64,000 nt of DNA from Acidobacteriota bacterium (GCA_017307505.1 JAFKEE010000018.1:1-64000); one strand, 5' to 3'; shown: positions 15,392 to 24,502, counted from the stretch's first letter. Numbers and translations: made by a program. Notes: a model not told the origin generated them from the sequence alone.

Positions 15392-16207
15392 GTGATATCC
15401 CGAATGTCGAAAGATCAGAAGCGCCTTCCGCTGCTCCAGCATGCCCTCGACGCGCCGAGCGCGTTCACTCCAGAAAACCTCCTCGAAGCAGTCCGAGCCG
15501 AGCGAGACCTCCCGCGGGATCCGGTGCCCGAAGTTTGCGTCCTGGAATTCGATGGGGACTTGACCGACTGGCTCGTCGGGGCGGGCCTCGCCACGAGGCG
15601 GCACCCGTGGGCCTGCTTCCATACTTCCATGGAGACAGTGGAAGTGGACGGCGAGCGCGTCGGGGTGATCGCTCGTACGATCGGCGGCCCATACGCGGTC
15701 CTCGTTGCTGAACAGCTCGCGGCTTCCGGCGTGCGGGTCATTCTCGGCCTGACGTCGGCGGGACAAGTGTCCCCAGGATTGAAGATCCCGAGTCTCGTCA
15801 TTCCCACGACAGCCATCCGGGATGAAGGGACCTCGTACCACTACCTGCCGGCCGCGGAGAGCGTTGACGGTGATGCGAGCCTCGCACTGGCGCTGCAGAC
15901 GGAGCTTGGCGGACTCGGTTTGCCGGTTGTTACTGGTCCCGTCTGGACGACGGACGCGCCATACCGCGAGACCTCTGAGCAGTTACAGCAGCATGCTTCG
16001 AAGGGTGTCCTCGCGGTGGAGATGCAGGCCGCGTCCCTCTTCGCCTTCGGCGCGGCGCGCGGAGTCCGCTGCGGCGTGGTCGCCCACGTCACCAACGGTG
16101 TCGACCACTCGGTGGAAGCCCAGTTCGAAAAAGGTGCGCACCAGCTTGGGTTCGAGATTCTCAAGGCCATGGCGCGTGCCAGCAAGCGTTGTTCGCAGGA
16201 TTGCTGA
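15392..16207 (+). CDS. Nucleoside phosphorylase (PNP/UDP family)
   Basis: A 271-residue member of the PNP_UDP_1 superfamily, which cleaves purine or pyrimidine nucleosides with phosphate. It has the family's central beta-sheet (VGVIARTIGGPYAVLVAEQL), a phosphate/ribose loop region (LGLTSAGQV) and the conserved Glu-Met segment VEMQAASLFAFGAARG that contacts ribose. The most similar subgroup appears to be uridine phosphorylase-like, but the base specificity residues cannot be assigned by eye. The start may be GTG at 15392 or ATG at 15404. It is monocistronic, divergent from the sulfur operon, with a gene-free 227-base interval after it. Confidence 0.85.
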   Translation: MISRMSKDQKRLPLLQHALDAPSAFTPENLLEAVRAERDLPRDPVPEVCVLEFDGDLTDWLVGAGLATRRHPWACFHTSMETVEVDGERVGVIARTIGGPYAVLVAEQLAASGVRVILGLTSAGQVSPGLKIPSLVIPTTAIRDEGTSYHYLPAAESVDGDASLALALQTELGGLGLPVVTGPVWTTDAPYRETSEQLQQHASKGVLAVEMQAASLFAFGAARGVRCGVVAHVTNGVDHSVEAQFEKGAHQLGFEILKAMARASKRCSQDC

Positions 16208-16434
16208 TCTCAACTGGATGCAGATCAATATGGGGTGAGAGAATCGGGCTGTTCCTCATCAGGTTCCGAATGCGGAGCACTTGGCGCTGCGGTCTCTACG
16301 ACCTGCGGAAACACTCGGCCCGAGAGCATGCCGTAATTGAGGATCTCCTTCATTGTCGGCTTTCTCTGGAGCTGTCTATGGAACAGACCGTTGGGTTAGG
16401 CGTGAACGAGGCAGACCGAGCCCCGGCAGGCTTT

Positions 16435-17748
16435 TCAGCGCTTGGCTTCTGCAAGCTGTTCGCCGGTGGACCGCTGAAATAATGACTTGGACACCTGGTA
16501 ATCCCAGAGTGCGGCCACCCGGACGGCCTCCGCACGTGCAAGTGCCGCTTCGGAATCCAGTAGGTCGGTGATGGTACCTGCGCCAGCTTGATAGCGTTCA
16601 GAAGTTAGCCGAAGGCTCTCCTGCGCATCCCGCAACTGGACTTCCGTCGAGCGGGTCGCTTCGTAGGTCTCACGCAGCTTCGAGTGCGCGGACCAAACCT
16701 CCTGGCGGACCGCTTGCGTCAAACGCTCGGCATCGGCCTCTTCGCGAGAAAGTGCCGACCTGGCCCCAGACATCTGGTGCTTGCGCGCGAAGCCAGTGAA
16801 GATCGGTAGGTCAATTGAAACTCCAACGAGCCAATCTTTGTCGTGCGGAAAGTAGGACGTGTCGCGCCATCCCCAACTCGCCTCACCCTTCACTTTCGGA
16901 CCGTAAGCGCTTCGAGCCAGGCTCACTCCTTGGCGCGCGGCTTCGATCCTTTGCTGGGCTCCGCGAAGTTCAGGCCGCGCGCTCACGGCGCGCTTCAGTG
17001 CTTCGTCCAGATTGATCGTGGCCGGCGGGACAATTTCGCGCGGGCTGCGATCAACCTCTACTGGCCTTTCCACCGGAAGGCCCATCGCCGTGTTGAGGTT
17101 GCCCTTGGCGACACGGACCAGGCCCTCAGCCCGCTCCAGCGCGAGCTGCGCCTCGGCCACCTCCACCTGCGCACGGACCACATCCGCCTGCGGGACAGCC
17201 CCCGCCGCTTTGCGCTCTTTGGCTACGCGCAGGTGATCCTCGGCCCGCGCCAGCGCCCGGCGCGCGACCCCTTCGGTTTCCAGCGAAGCCACAAGCCCGA
17301 AGTAGGCTTGGTGCACCGACAAGGCGATGTCCTGCCGGACGCGGTCAACGTCCTCCTGAGCAACACCCTGCCGTGCCTGTGCTGCCCTCAGCTTTGCACG
17401 CCGCCGGCCGAAATCGAACAGTGTGTAGTGCGTCGTGACACCTGTAAACCAATCGTTGGTTGGGCCGATGATGGTCGGACTGCCTGGCGGGACAATGCCG
17501 TTTGGCAAAAAGGCGTGCCGCTGCCAGCGGTCGTAGCTTGCCGCCAAGCCAAGATCTGGATAGTAGGGGGCTCGGGCTACGCCTACGGCTTCCGTTGCGC
17601 CGTTCACCCCTTCTCTGGCCACACGGTTCGACGGGTTTTGTTCCAGGGCAATCTTGACCGCCTCCTCCAAGGTCAGCGGATTGTCCGCGGCCTGAGTTAC
17701 ACCTGCCAAAACCAAGAGCGGCCAGGCCAAAAAGAGAATGTTACGCAT
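16435..17748 (-). CDS. TolC-family outer-membrane efflux channel
   Basis: A 437-residue channel protein with a signal peptide (ILFLAWPLLVLAGVTQAA). The two tandem TolC repeats have long heptad helices (GVNGATEAVGVARAPYYPDLG... and RIEAARQGVSLARSAYGPKV). The ATG at 17748 follows GAGGAGA, so the 9 extra codons of the longer frame are left out. It is the last gene of the HlyD-ABC operon, 19 bases after the second permease. It therefore completes a type-I-like or macrolide/drug tripartite exporter across both membranes. Confidence 0.93.
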   Translation of the reverse strand: MRNILFLAWPLLVLAGVTQAADNPLTLEEAVKIALEQNPSNRVAREGVNGATEAVGVARAPYYPDLGLAASYDRWQRHAFLPNGIVPPGSPTIIGPTNDWFTGVTTHYTLFDFGRRRAKLRAAQARQGVAQEDVDRVRQDIALSVHQAYFGLVASLETEGVARRALARAEDHLRVAKERKAAGAVPQADVVRAQVEVAEAQLALERAEGLVRVAKGNLNTAMGLPVERPVEVDRSPREIVPPATINLDEALKRAVSARPELRGAQQRIEAARQGVSLARSAYGPKVKGEASWGWRDTSYFPHDKDWLVGVSIDLPIFTGFARKHQMSGARSALSREEADAERLTQAVRQEVWSAHSKLRETYEATRSTEVQLRDAQESLRLTSERYQAGAGTITDLLDSEAALARAEAVRVAALWDYQVSKSLFQRSTGEQLAEAKR

Positions 17749-17767
17749 CTGAAGTCTCCTCACACAA

Positions 17768-18898
17768 TTACGCAAGCGTCTTCCGAAATCTTCTCGACGC
17801 CAGCCACAGTGCGACTCGTCCCATGACCGCCAGCGCGATGATCTGCGGCCAGAGCACAGTCGGGCCCACGCCCTTCAGGAACACGCCCCGGATAATCACC
17901 AGGAAGTACCGCAGCGGATTGAGCCAAGTCAGCCACTGCACCAGGGCTGGCATGTTTGCGATCGGGAACATGAAGCCCGACAGCAGCACTGCGGGGAAGT
18001 AGAAGAAGAAAGTGCTCATCATGGCCTGTTGCTGAGTGTGGCTGACGGTCGAAATGAACAGCCCAATGGCCAAGGTCGTCAACAGGTAGAGCGCGGTCGC
18101 GACAAACAGCACCAACAAGCTGCCGCGGATCGGCACCTCGAACCAGAACACGCCTAGTAGCGTGATGAGCACCACGTCGGCGAAGCCGATCAGCGCGAAA
18201 GGCACGGTCTTGCCGAGAATGAACTCGGCCGGCGTAATCGGCGTCACCATGATCTGTTCTATGGTGCCGATCTCCTTCTCCCGCACTACCGCCATGCTGG
18301 TAAGCATCAGGGTGATCAGCATCACGATGATCGCGATCACGCCGGGGACATAGAAATTCCGGCTTTCGAGGTTCTCGTTGAACCATGCGCGGGTTTCGAG
18401 CTCTACGCGGCCCGTGGCGCCCGGCCGGCCGACAGCACGCGTCAAACGCTCGACGAGCACTCTGTCGGAAAACCGCCCAGCGATTTTCGAGCTGTAGTTC
18501 AGCACGATGCCCGCAGTGTTCGAATCGGTGCCGTCCACGATGACCTGAAGCTGGGCCGCCCTGCCCGCGCGCAGATCATGCTCGAAGCCCCTGTTGATAC
18601 GAAGCACCGCGCCGACCTCGCCCCGATCCATCAGGTCGCGGACACGGCTGTCACGGTCCGTGTACTCGACGACGTTGAAGTAGCCGGATTTGACAAACCG
18701 GCTAATCAGCTCTCTGCTGGCGACGCTGTTGTCCAGGTCGTGCACCAGCGTCCGGATGTTCTTCACGTCCGTCGTGACGGCGTAGCCGAACACGAACAAC
18801 TGGATAATCGGCATCAGGAAGATGACGCCCTTCATCCGTGGATCTCGAAAGATCTGGATGAACTCTTTTATGAGCATGTGCTTGATGCGTTCGCGCAT
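17768..18898 (-). CDS. ABC-2 family transporter permease (YbhR-like)
   Basis: A 376-residue permease with an N-terminal helix after a basic start (MRERIKHMLIKEFIQIFRDP), a large periplasmic loop of about 130 residues and five C-terminal helices, the ABC2_membrane_3 layout. It is adjacent to and paralogous with the permease upstream, from which it is separated by 2 bases. The start at 18898 is set by homology; the long frame upstream merely runs antisense/out of frame through the neighbour. The pair should form a heterodimeric channel. Confidence 0.9.
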   Translation of the reverse strand: MRERIKHMLIKEFIQIFRDPRMKGVIFLMPIIQLFVFGYAVTTDVKNIRTLVHDLDNSVASRELISRFVKSGYFNVVEYTDRDSRVRDLMDRGEVGAVLRINRGFEHDLRAGRAAQLQVIVDGTDSNTAGIVLNYSSKIAGRFSDRVLVERLTRAVGRPGATGRVELETRAWFNENLESRNFYVPGVIAIIVMLITLMLTSMAVVREKEIGTIEQIMVTPITPAEFILGKTVPFALIGFADVVLITLLGVFWFEVPIRGSLLVLFVATALYLLTTLAIGLFISTVSHTQQQAMMSTFFFYFPAVLLSGFMFPIANMPALVQWLTWLNPLRYFLVIIRGVFLKGVGPTVLWPQIIALAVMGRVALWLASRRFRKTLA

Positions 18899-18900
18899 GA

Positions 18901-20034
18901 CTACACCAGCCTCTTCTTGAATTTCAGGTTCGCCATCGTTACCATGAGGGCTCCGAACAGCGCCAGCAGGCCGGCCTGAAGAGCCAGCACTTCCAGCCCC
19001 ACACCTTTCAGGTAAATGCCCTTCAGCAGCGCCACGAAGTAGCGTGCCGGGATCACGTGGGTCATCAACTGAATCGGCCGCGGCATATTGCTGATGGCGT
19101 ACATGAAGCCAGACAGAAGGAATGACGGCAGGAAGGTGAGCACCATGGCAAGCTGGCTCGCCAGCAACTGGCTCTTGGTCACGATGCTGATGACCATCCC
19201 GAGCGAAAGCGCCCCGGCCAGAAAGATGGCTGCCATGGCGAACAGCAGTGCCACGTTGCCGCGCAACGGAACGCGAAACAGAAACTCGCCCATCAGCACC
19301 GCGAGCAGCACGTCGAACATGCCGACGGCAAAATAGGGCAGGAGCTTGCCCAGGATCAGCTCCGTCGCCTTCACCGGCGTGGAGATGAGCTGCTCCATCG
19401 TGCCGGTCTCCCACTCGCGGGCCACCGTCAGCGAGGTGAGCAACGCGGCGATCACCATCATGATCACGGCGATCAGGCCAGGGATGATGTAGTTCTTTGA
19501 TTCCATGTCGGCGTTGAACCAGGCGCGCGGCCGCAAGTCGAGCGGCGCCTGAACCGTGCGCCCCGCAACCCGCCGCATCTGTTCGAGGGCGACGTTCTGC
19601 GAATACGTGAGCGTCACGATATCGGCGTAGCCCATGGCAATCGTGGCTGTGTTGGAGTCGCTGCCGTCCACGATTAACTGGGCCGGTGCTGTGCGGCCGG
19701 ACTCGATCCGGCGCGCAAAGTCAGTCGGGATGATCAAGGCCATCAGGGCCCGACTCGAGTCGATCGCCCGCTCGACGTCAGGGTAGTTGCGGGCGTAACC
19801 CCGCAGTGAAAAGTAACGCGAGCCGAGGAATTCGCGAATGAGTTCGCGGCTGGCCTGCGTCTCGCTTTGGTCCCAGATGACGAGCGGTACGTTGTCCACG
19901 TCGAGGGTCAGCGCATAGCCGAATAGCACCAGCAGCAGCATCGGGATGGCGATGGCCATGCCCAAGCTGCGCGGGTCGCGGAGGATGTGAGTGAACTCCT
20001 TGCGGGCGACAGCCAACACTCGCCGCGGCTTCAT
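18901..20034 (-). CDS. ABC-2 family transporter permease (YbhS-like)
   Basis: A 377-residue permease with the same organisation as its downstream partner: N-terminal KEFTHILRDPRSLGMAIAIP, a first helix, an extracytoplasmic domain and five C-terminal helices including LTSLTVAREWETGTMEQL, the conserved coupling region. It overlaps the ATPase gene upstream by 4 bases, implying translational coupling. Confidence 0.9.
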   Translation of the reverse strand: MKPRRVLAVARKEFTHILRDPRSLGMAIAIPMLLLVLFGYALTLDVDNVPLVIWDQSETQASRELIREFLGSRYFSLRGYARNYPDVERAIDSSRALMALIIPTDFARRIESGRTAPAQLIVDGSDSNTATIAMGYADIVTLTYSQNVALEQMRRVAGRTVQAPLDLRPRAWFNADMESKNYIIPGLIAVIMMVIAALLTSLTVAREWETGTMEQLISTPVKATELILGKLLPYFAVGMFDVLLAVLMGEFLFRVPLRGNVALLFAMAAIFLAGALSLGMVISIVTKSQLLASQLAMVLTFLPSFLLSGFMYAISNMPRPIQLMTHVIPARYFVALLKGIYLKGVGLEVLALQAGLLALFGALMVTMANLKFKKRLV

Positions 20035-21005
20035 ACCCGCACCTCCTGCTGGGGTTGGTCGGCCCGGTCACGCGCCTCGATCAGCGAAACGAAGACGTCT
20101 TCCAGCGATGGCACGATCTTTTCCACCCGCGAAACGGCGAAGCCGTGGCCTTCGAGATGGGAGCGCACGGTCGCGGCCAAGCGTTCTGCCTCACCAGCCG
20201 CCCCAACCACGTGCAGGCCCTTGCCGAACAGTGCGACTTCCCTGACGCCCGGAAGCTGGTCGAGCTCTACCATGGCGTCTTGCGGGCGGTCGCTGGCGAC
20301 CTCCAGCACGTCCTCCTGCATGAATTTGGTCTTCAGCTCTTCGGGGCTGCCGATCGCGATCAGTTCGCCGCGGTAGATCAGCGCGATCCGGTCGCAGTAT
20401 TCGGCTTCATCCATGTAGTGCGTGGTGACGAACACAGTCACCCCACGGCTGGACAGTTCGTAGATGAGATCCCAGAACTGGCGGCGGCTGACCGGATCGA
20501 CGCCCGCTGTGGGCTCGTCGAGGAAGATGATGGGCGGTTCGTGCAGGATGGCGCAGCCCAGCGATAGCCGCTGCTTCCAGCCGCCGGAGAGAATGCCGGT
20601 GCGCGAGTGCCGGTGTTCCTGGAGCCCGGCCATCTCGATGACCCACTCTTTGCGTTCCTTGCGCTTCTCCTCGGGGATGCGGTAGATGCCCGCATAGAAA
20701 TCGATGTTCTCTTCCACCGTCAGGTCCTCATACAGAGAGAACTTCTGGCTCATGTAGCCGATATTGGCCTTGATCTTCTCGGCCTGGGTGCGCACATCGA
20801 AGCCGGCTACTGTACCGCCGCCGCCGGTGGGCCCGAGGATTCCGGTGAGCATCCGGATGGTGGTGGACTTACCGGCACCGTTTGGACCGAGAAAGCCGAA
20901 GATCTGGCCTTTCGGCACCTCGAAGCTGACACCGTTCACCGCGATGAAGCTCCCAAAGCGCTTCTCCAGGCTGTTCACCACCACGGCCATCCCGTTCGTG
21001 TTCAT
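20031..21005 (-). CDS. ABC transporter ATP-binding protein (second NBD)
   Basis: A 324-residue ATPase with Walker A GPNGAGKSTT, signature LSGGWKQRLSLG and Walker B IIFLDEPTAGVDP followed by the H-loop TTHYMDEAE. In E. coli the equivalent protein YbhF carries two nucleotide-binding domains in one chain. Here they are two genes. Both ends overlap neighbours by 4 bases. Confidence 0.93.
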   Translation of the reverse strand: MNTNGMAVVVNSLEKRFGSFIAVNGVSFEVPKGQIFGFLGPNGAGKSTTIRMLTGILGPTGGGGTVAGFDVRTQAEKIKANIGYMSQKFSLYEDLTVEENIDFYAGIYRIPEEKRKERKEWVIEMAGLQEHRHSRTGILSGGWKQRLSLGCAILHEPPIIFLDEPTAGVDPVSRRQFWDLIYELSSRGVTVFVTTHYMDEAEYCDRIALIYRGELIAIGSPEELKTKFMQEDVLEVASDRPQDAMVELDQLPGVREVALFGKGLHVVGAAGEAERLAATVRSHLEGHGFAVSRVEKIVPSLEDVFVSLIEARDRADQPQQEVRV

Positions 21006-21931
21006 GCCGCCTCCTTGCGCGGGCCGGCCAGGACTGACACGAAAACGTCCTCAAGCGCCGGCTCTATCACGCGGATGCCCTTCACCTCCAGCCCGGCTGC
21101 GGTGAGCGCGACTTCAGCCTCTTCAGCGGCCCGCTCGGGTTCGCGTGTCACCAAGTGAATCCGGTCACCGAAGAGGCTGGCCGCTCCGGAGGATCGAGCC
21201 CGCAGCAGTGCAGCGGCCCGGCGCGGCTCTGTCGAGCGGATTTCCAGGATCGACCCCAGCATCAGCTTCTTGACGTCGTCGGGGGTCCCAAAGGCCAGCA
21301 GCTTACCTTTGTGGATCAGCCCGATGCGGCTCGAACGCTCAGCCTCGTCCAGATACGCGGTCGAGACGAAGATCGTGACCTTCTCCCGGAGCAGTTGGTA
21401 AAGGATACGCCAGAAATCGCGGCGCGACACCGGATCCACTCCGTTGGTCGGCTCGTCGAGGAACAGAACCTTCGGCGTGTGGATCAGGGCGCATGCCAGC
21501 CCCAGCTTCTGCTTCATGCCGCCTGAGAGCCGGCCTGCCAGGCGCTTCTTGAACGGCGTCATGTTGCTGAAGGCAAGCAGCCGCTCGATACGCTCCGGAC
21601 GAAGCTTCTTCGGCACGTCGTAGATGTCGGCGTAGAACTCGATGTTTTCCATCACCGTGAGGTCGGGGTAGAGGCCGAAGCGCTGGCTCATGTACCCGAT
21701 GTCCTCCTTCACCGCCTCAGCTTCCTTGACCACGTGCCGCCCGGCCACCCAGGCCTCCCCCGACGTCGGCTCCATGATCGCGGTCAACAGGCGCATGGTG
21801 GTGGTCTTTCCGGCCCCGTCCGGTCCCACCAGGCCGAAGATCTCGCCCTCTTCGACTGTCAGGCTGAGGCCGTCTACTGCGGTGATATTTCCAAAGGTCT
21901 TCGTAAGGGACTCAGTTTTGATAGCGTGCAT
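21002..21931 (-). CDS. ABC transporter ATP-binding protein (first NBD)
   Basis: A 309-residue ATPase with Walker A GPDGAGKTTTMRLL, signature LSGGMKQKLGLA and Walker B VLFLDEPTNGVDP. The usual H-loop His is replaced in the segment STAYLDEAERSS. This could make the first site catalytically weak, with the second NBD doing most hydrolysis. It overlaps the HlyD gene by 20 bases and the next ATPase by 4. Confidence 0.92.
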   Translation of the reverse strand: MHAIKTESLTKTFGNITAVDGLSLTVEEGEIFGLVGPDGAGKTTTMRLLTAIMEPTSGEAWVAGRHVVKEAEAVKEDIGYMSQRFGLYPDLTVMENIEFYADIYDVPKKLRPERIERLLAFSNMTPFKKRLAGRLSGGMKQKLGLACALIHTPKVLFLDEPTNGVDPVSRRDFWRILYQLLREKVTIFVSTAYLDEAERSSRIGLIHKGKLLAFGTPDDVKKLMLGSILEIRSTEPRRAAALLRARSSGAASLFGDRIHLVTREPERAAEEAEVALTAAGLEVKGIRVIEPALEDVFVSVLAGPRKEAA

Positions 21932-23105
21932 CGCTCGCCTCCGTCTGACCGGTTGTTCCCGCGGCCAACAGAATCTCCGCGTCGGCGGGCATGCCGGGCT
22001 TCAGTTCCATCTGGGGGTTCTGAATGTCGATCTTCACCCGGTAGACGAGCTTGACCCTCTCTTTCTCGGTCTGAACACTCTTCGGAGTGAATTCCGCCTG
22101 CGAGGCGATGAAGGAGACACGGCCCTCATAGTGTTTGCCCGGATAGGCGTCTGTGGTCACCCGCACCGGCTGGCCCACCTTCACGCGGCCGAGATCAGTC
22201 TCGTTGATATAGGCCCGCAGCCACACATTGACGAGATCGCCTACGGTGACGACCGGCGTCCCTGGAGCCGCGTACATTCCGGGCTCAAGGTTCTGCGACA
22301 GCACCACGCCGCTGAGCGGCGCGGCCACCGTCGTGTAGCTCAGGCGCGTTTCCGCGATTGCCAGCGCTTGGCGAGCCCGTTCCAGCCGGGCGCGCGCCTG
22401 GTCAATGTCCTCCTGGCGAGGGCCCTTCTTAATGAGGTTGTAGCGTTCGTGCGCCTGGCGGAGCGCAGCCCGGGCCTGCTCGACCTGCTCTTTGCGGGGG
22501 CCCTCCAAAAGCAGGTTTAGGCGCTCCTGATCCTCTCGCAGCTTGGCCTTGGCCACTTCGAGTGCGGTCTGGGCCGTCTCGTACTCTCGCGTCGAGATGA
22601 CTTCGCGCTCGTAAAGCTGTTTCTGGCGCCGATACTCCGAGTCCAGACGGTCGACTTCAGCCTTGGCGCGCGCCGCCGTCGCACGCTGCGCCGCAATGTC
22701 CTCGGGACGAGAACCGTTGATCAGCTCATCCAGCCAGGCCTGAGCTTTGCGCACTGCGGCGTCGGCCTCGGCGATCTCCTCCGGGCGGGAGCCTGCCAGC
22801 AGTTCCGCCAGGGTTGCCTCAGCCGCCCGCACTTCCGCTTTCCGCAGCGCCACATCCTGAGCCAGCTCCGAGCTGTCCACCTTGGCGACTAAGTCGCCCG
22901 CCCGGACAATTTCGCCTTCAGAAATCGGTCGCATCTCCACCCGGCCGGGGACCTTGAAGCTCACCTCGACATCGGTGACCTCAATGTTGCCGGAAACGCG
23001 GATGGCACCGTTTTCCTTGGCCGCCCTGCCTTGGATGAAGCGATAGCCGGCGATGCCGGCAGCCACTGCCAGCAGCACGAATACCAGCTTCTTCTTGCTT
23101 TTCAT
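21912..23105 (-). CDS. HlyD-family periplasmic adaptor (YbhG-like)
   Basis: A 397-residue membrane-fusion protein with one N-terminal helix (LVFVLLAVAAGIAGYRFI), a biotinyl-lipoyl half (VSFKVPGRVEMRPISEGEIV) and a long coiled-coil hairpin at about residues 85-240 with repeated RPEEI/RPEDI/RQEDI motifs. The second lipoyl half (TTVAAPLSGVVLSQN) and a beta-barrel follow. It is the first gene of the five-gene exporter operon plus TolC. A TetR-type operator (23123-23140) lies just before its start codon. Confidence 0.92.
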   Translation of the reverse strand: MKSKKKLVFVLLAVAAGIAGYRFIQGRAAKENGAIRVSGNIEVTDVEVSFKVPGRVEMRPISEGEIVRAGDLVAKVDSSELAQDVALRKAEVRAAEATLAELLAGSRPEEIAEADAAVRKAQAWLDELINGSRPEDIAAQRATAARAKAEVDRLDSEYRRQKQLYEREVISTREYETAQTALEVAKAKLREDQERLNLLLEGPRKEQVEQARAALRQAHERYNLIKKGPRQEDIDQARARLERARQALAIAETRLSYTTVAAPLSGVVLSQNLEPGMYAAPGTPVVTVGDLVNVWLRAYINETDLGRVKVGQPVRVTTDAYPGKHYEGRVSFIASQAEFTPKSVQTEKERVKLVYRVKIDIQNPQMELKPGMPADAEILLAAGTTGQTEASDARYQN

Positions 23106-23109
23106 ATCG

Positions 23110-23295
23110 TTACCTCGCTTGATGTGAATGTTGATTCACTTCACGGCCAAAAAATTTTGCTCCTGCTAAGAAGTGCCGCACGGGACCAGTCAAGTCTGTC
23201 CAGGCAAAAGGCATCTGGTAGTAGGCCTGCTCGGGGATAACCGATACCACCAGTTTCCCGCGTCTCGTTCTTGTGTTCAGCTTCTTGGCGTGCAT
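23110..23295 (-). CDS. Possible 61-residue small protein in the exporter promoter region
   Basis: Open frame from an ATG at 23295 with only a weak purine stretch upstream. The product has a basic N-terminus (KKLNTRTRRGK) and no recognised domain. It lies between two TetR operator copies and overlaps the downstream one, so it may be an accidental frame in a regulatory leader. Confidence 0.2.
   Translation of the reverse strand: MHAKKLNTRTRRGKLVVSVIPEQAYYQMPFAWTDLTGPVRHFLAGAKFFGREVNQHSHQAR
23123..23140. promoter_or_regulatory. TetR-type operator copy 1 (adaptor start)
   Basis: TGTGAAT-GTTG-ATTCACT, 7-base arms with a 4-base spacer and one mismatch. It lies 17 bases before the HlyD-adaptor ATG. 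Matches the copy that overlaps the start of the TetR gene. Confidence 0.7.
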
Positions 23296-23298
23296 CTC

Positions 23299-23316
23299 TG
23301 TGACTCTAGATTCACA
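23299..23316. promoter_or_regulatory. TetR-type operator copy 2
   Basis: TGTGACT-CTAG-ATTCACA in the interval between the TetR gene and the exporter operon, with the same arm and spacer lengths as copies 1 and 3. Confidence 0.7.
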
Positions 23317-23344
23317 TTATGGCAGTTGGTGACAGTTTAATTCT

Positions 23345-23358
23345 GTGACTGATGTCAC
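23345..23358. promoter_or_regulatory. GTGAC-N4-GTCAC palindrome
   Basis: GTGAC-TGAT-GTCAC, the same palindrome as at 44128, 50971 and 51592. It also resembles a half-matching TetR operator of this intergenic region (TGTGACT start), so its owner is ambiguous. Confidence 0.45.
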
Positions 23359-23387
23359 GGGCTTCAGGGCGGCCGACGTCGCGGGTG

Positions 23388-23984
23388 CTACCGTTTCCGG
23401 ATAGCGTCGGCGAGAATCTGCCAGGCTCGCTCCGCGTGCTTGGTTACATCGATGCCGCCGTCACTCAACTGCCAGAGGATGGCGGCTGGTTGTATGAGGC
23501 CCAGGAACATGATGGAAACCGTGGAGGGATCGAGATTGTTGCGAATCTGTCCTTCCGCTTGGCCACGCTTGACCATGCCGGCAACATGTTTCAGATATCC
23601 CCTGACAATCTCATGGACAGCCACTTTTCTCCGTGGGTTGCCGCTGAATATTTCCTCGGAAAACACGATGCGCGGAACGCCTTGGTTTTCCCGGATTAAC
23701 TGGGCGTGCAGCATCAGCAACCGCCGCAGGCATTCGAGCGCATCCTTGCATTCCTGGGAAGCCTTCTGGACGTTTTGTGCCAGCCGGTCGCGGATCAGGC
23801 CAATGACGGCGTCGAGCAGTTCGTCCTTGCTGGTGAAATGCCGGTAGACCGCCGAGGGCACCACACCGACGCGGTGAGCGACGCGAGCCACGCTGAGGCC
23901 CTTGAGGCCGTACGTGGCGACCAAGCCCAGAGCGGCCTGCGCAAACTGGTCTTTGCGAACCTCTGTGTGCAGTTTCTCGGCCAT
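23388..23984 (-). CDS. TetR-family transcriptional repressor of the exporter operon
   Basis: A 198-residue regulator with an N-terminal HTH (FAQAALGLVATYGLKGLSVARVAHRVGVVPSAVYRHFTSKDELL, residues about 14-56) and an all-helical ligand domain. The HTH ends with the canonical YRHF.SKDELL. The ATG at 23984 is preferred; a GTG at 24002 lies inside the operator. No Shine-Dalgarno is seen, because the operator occupies that position, so the mRNA may be leaderless. It is transcribed in the same direction as the exporter, and its operator copies also occur before the adaptor gene. Confidence 0.9.
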   Translation of the reverse strand: MAEKLHTEVRKDQFAQAALGLVATYGLKGLSVARVAHRVGVVPSAVYRHFTSKDELLDAVIGLIRDRLAQNVQKASQECKDALECLRRLLMLHAQLIRENQGVPRIVFSEEIFSGNPRRKVAVHEIVRGYLKHVAGMVKRGQAEGQIRNNLDPSTVSIMFLGLIQPAAILWQLSDGGIDVTKHAERAWQILADAIRKR

Positions 23985-23985
23985 G

Positions 23986-24003
23986 TGTGAATCTGTATTC
24001 ACA
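23986..24003. promoter_or_regulatory. TetR-type operator copy 3 (autoregulation)
   Basis: Perfect inverted repeat TGTGAAT-CTGT-ATTCACA directly before the TetR start codon. Binding here would block the regulator's own transcription. Confidence 0.75.
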
Positions 24004-24142
24004 TTAGCTGAGGCGGGATTGAACTGTCAACGGCCTATCCTCAGACGCTGCACGCGCTGGAGGCTGCTGGGATGTCCGCAACGCGGGACGCAGACGGCCA
24101 TCAGGCGTCGGGATAGGCGCAAATCCGACACAGGTCGTCTAT

Positions 24143-24502
24143 TTGTCTGGGCTGTTTCAACGGTTCGGTTGGACAGTCCGTCTCTCGATGACCCTTGAGG
24201 ACGCGATTGATTTCCTACAGGAACACAAAGCCGCAGTCGCTATCTGCGAAGAGACTCTCCCCGACGGGACCTGGCGGGACGCGGCGAGGATCCTGAACTC
24301 CTTTCCGAACGCGCCGATGGTTGTGGTGATTGGAAGTGACCGCGCCTTGTTGGACGAGGTTTTGGCTCTGGGCGGCTTCGATGTACTCACACGGCCGCTC
24401 CGCGAATCGGAAGTGATCTGGACGGTCGCCAGTGCCTGGCACCAGTGGATGAAGCGCTTTCAATACCAGGCCACCGGAGGCCCGTCATGCTCCGATGCCT
24501 GA
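24143..24502 (+). CDS. Receiver-like protein lacking the phospho-acceptor Asp (copy 1)
   Basis: About 119 residues with the beta-alpha pattern of a response-regulator receiver. The segment VAICEETLPDGTWRD aligns with the phosphorylation loop of true receivers (compare LVLTDLRMPG), so Glu36 replaces the Asp. The switch lysine is Arg in DVLTRPLRE. The N-terminal strand and acidic pocket seem missing or incomplete, and the TTG start is uncertain. A close paralogue lies at 31117-31584. Such pseudo-receivers cannot take the normal phosphoryl group and may signal by protein contact or act as phospho-mimics. Confidence 0.7.
   Translation: MSGLFQRFGWTVRLSMTLEDAIDFLQEHKAAVAICEETLPDGTWRDAARILNSFPNAPMVVVIGSDRALLDEVLALGGFDVLTRPLRESEVIWTVASAWHQWMKRFQYQATGGPSCSDA

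Noticed and set aside
16208-16434. Gene in the 227-base convergent interval
   Set aside because: Open frames here have no ribosome site, domain or conserved composition; it appears to be spacer between the phosphorylase and TolC genes.
16843-17826. 327-codon plus-strand open frame
   Set aside because: Antisense to the TolC gene; no recognisable protein features.
18899-19414. N-terminal extension of the second ABC permease (172 codons)
   Set aside because: Runs out of frame through the upstream permease gene and is low-complexity; homology starts at the ATG at 18898.
24019-24030. TTGA-N4-TCAA as an FNR box
   Set aside because: Only 4-base arms, inner positions do not match FNR or the GTGAC motif, and no gene starts at a suitable distance.
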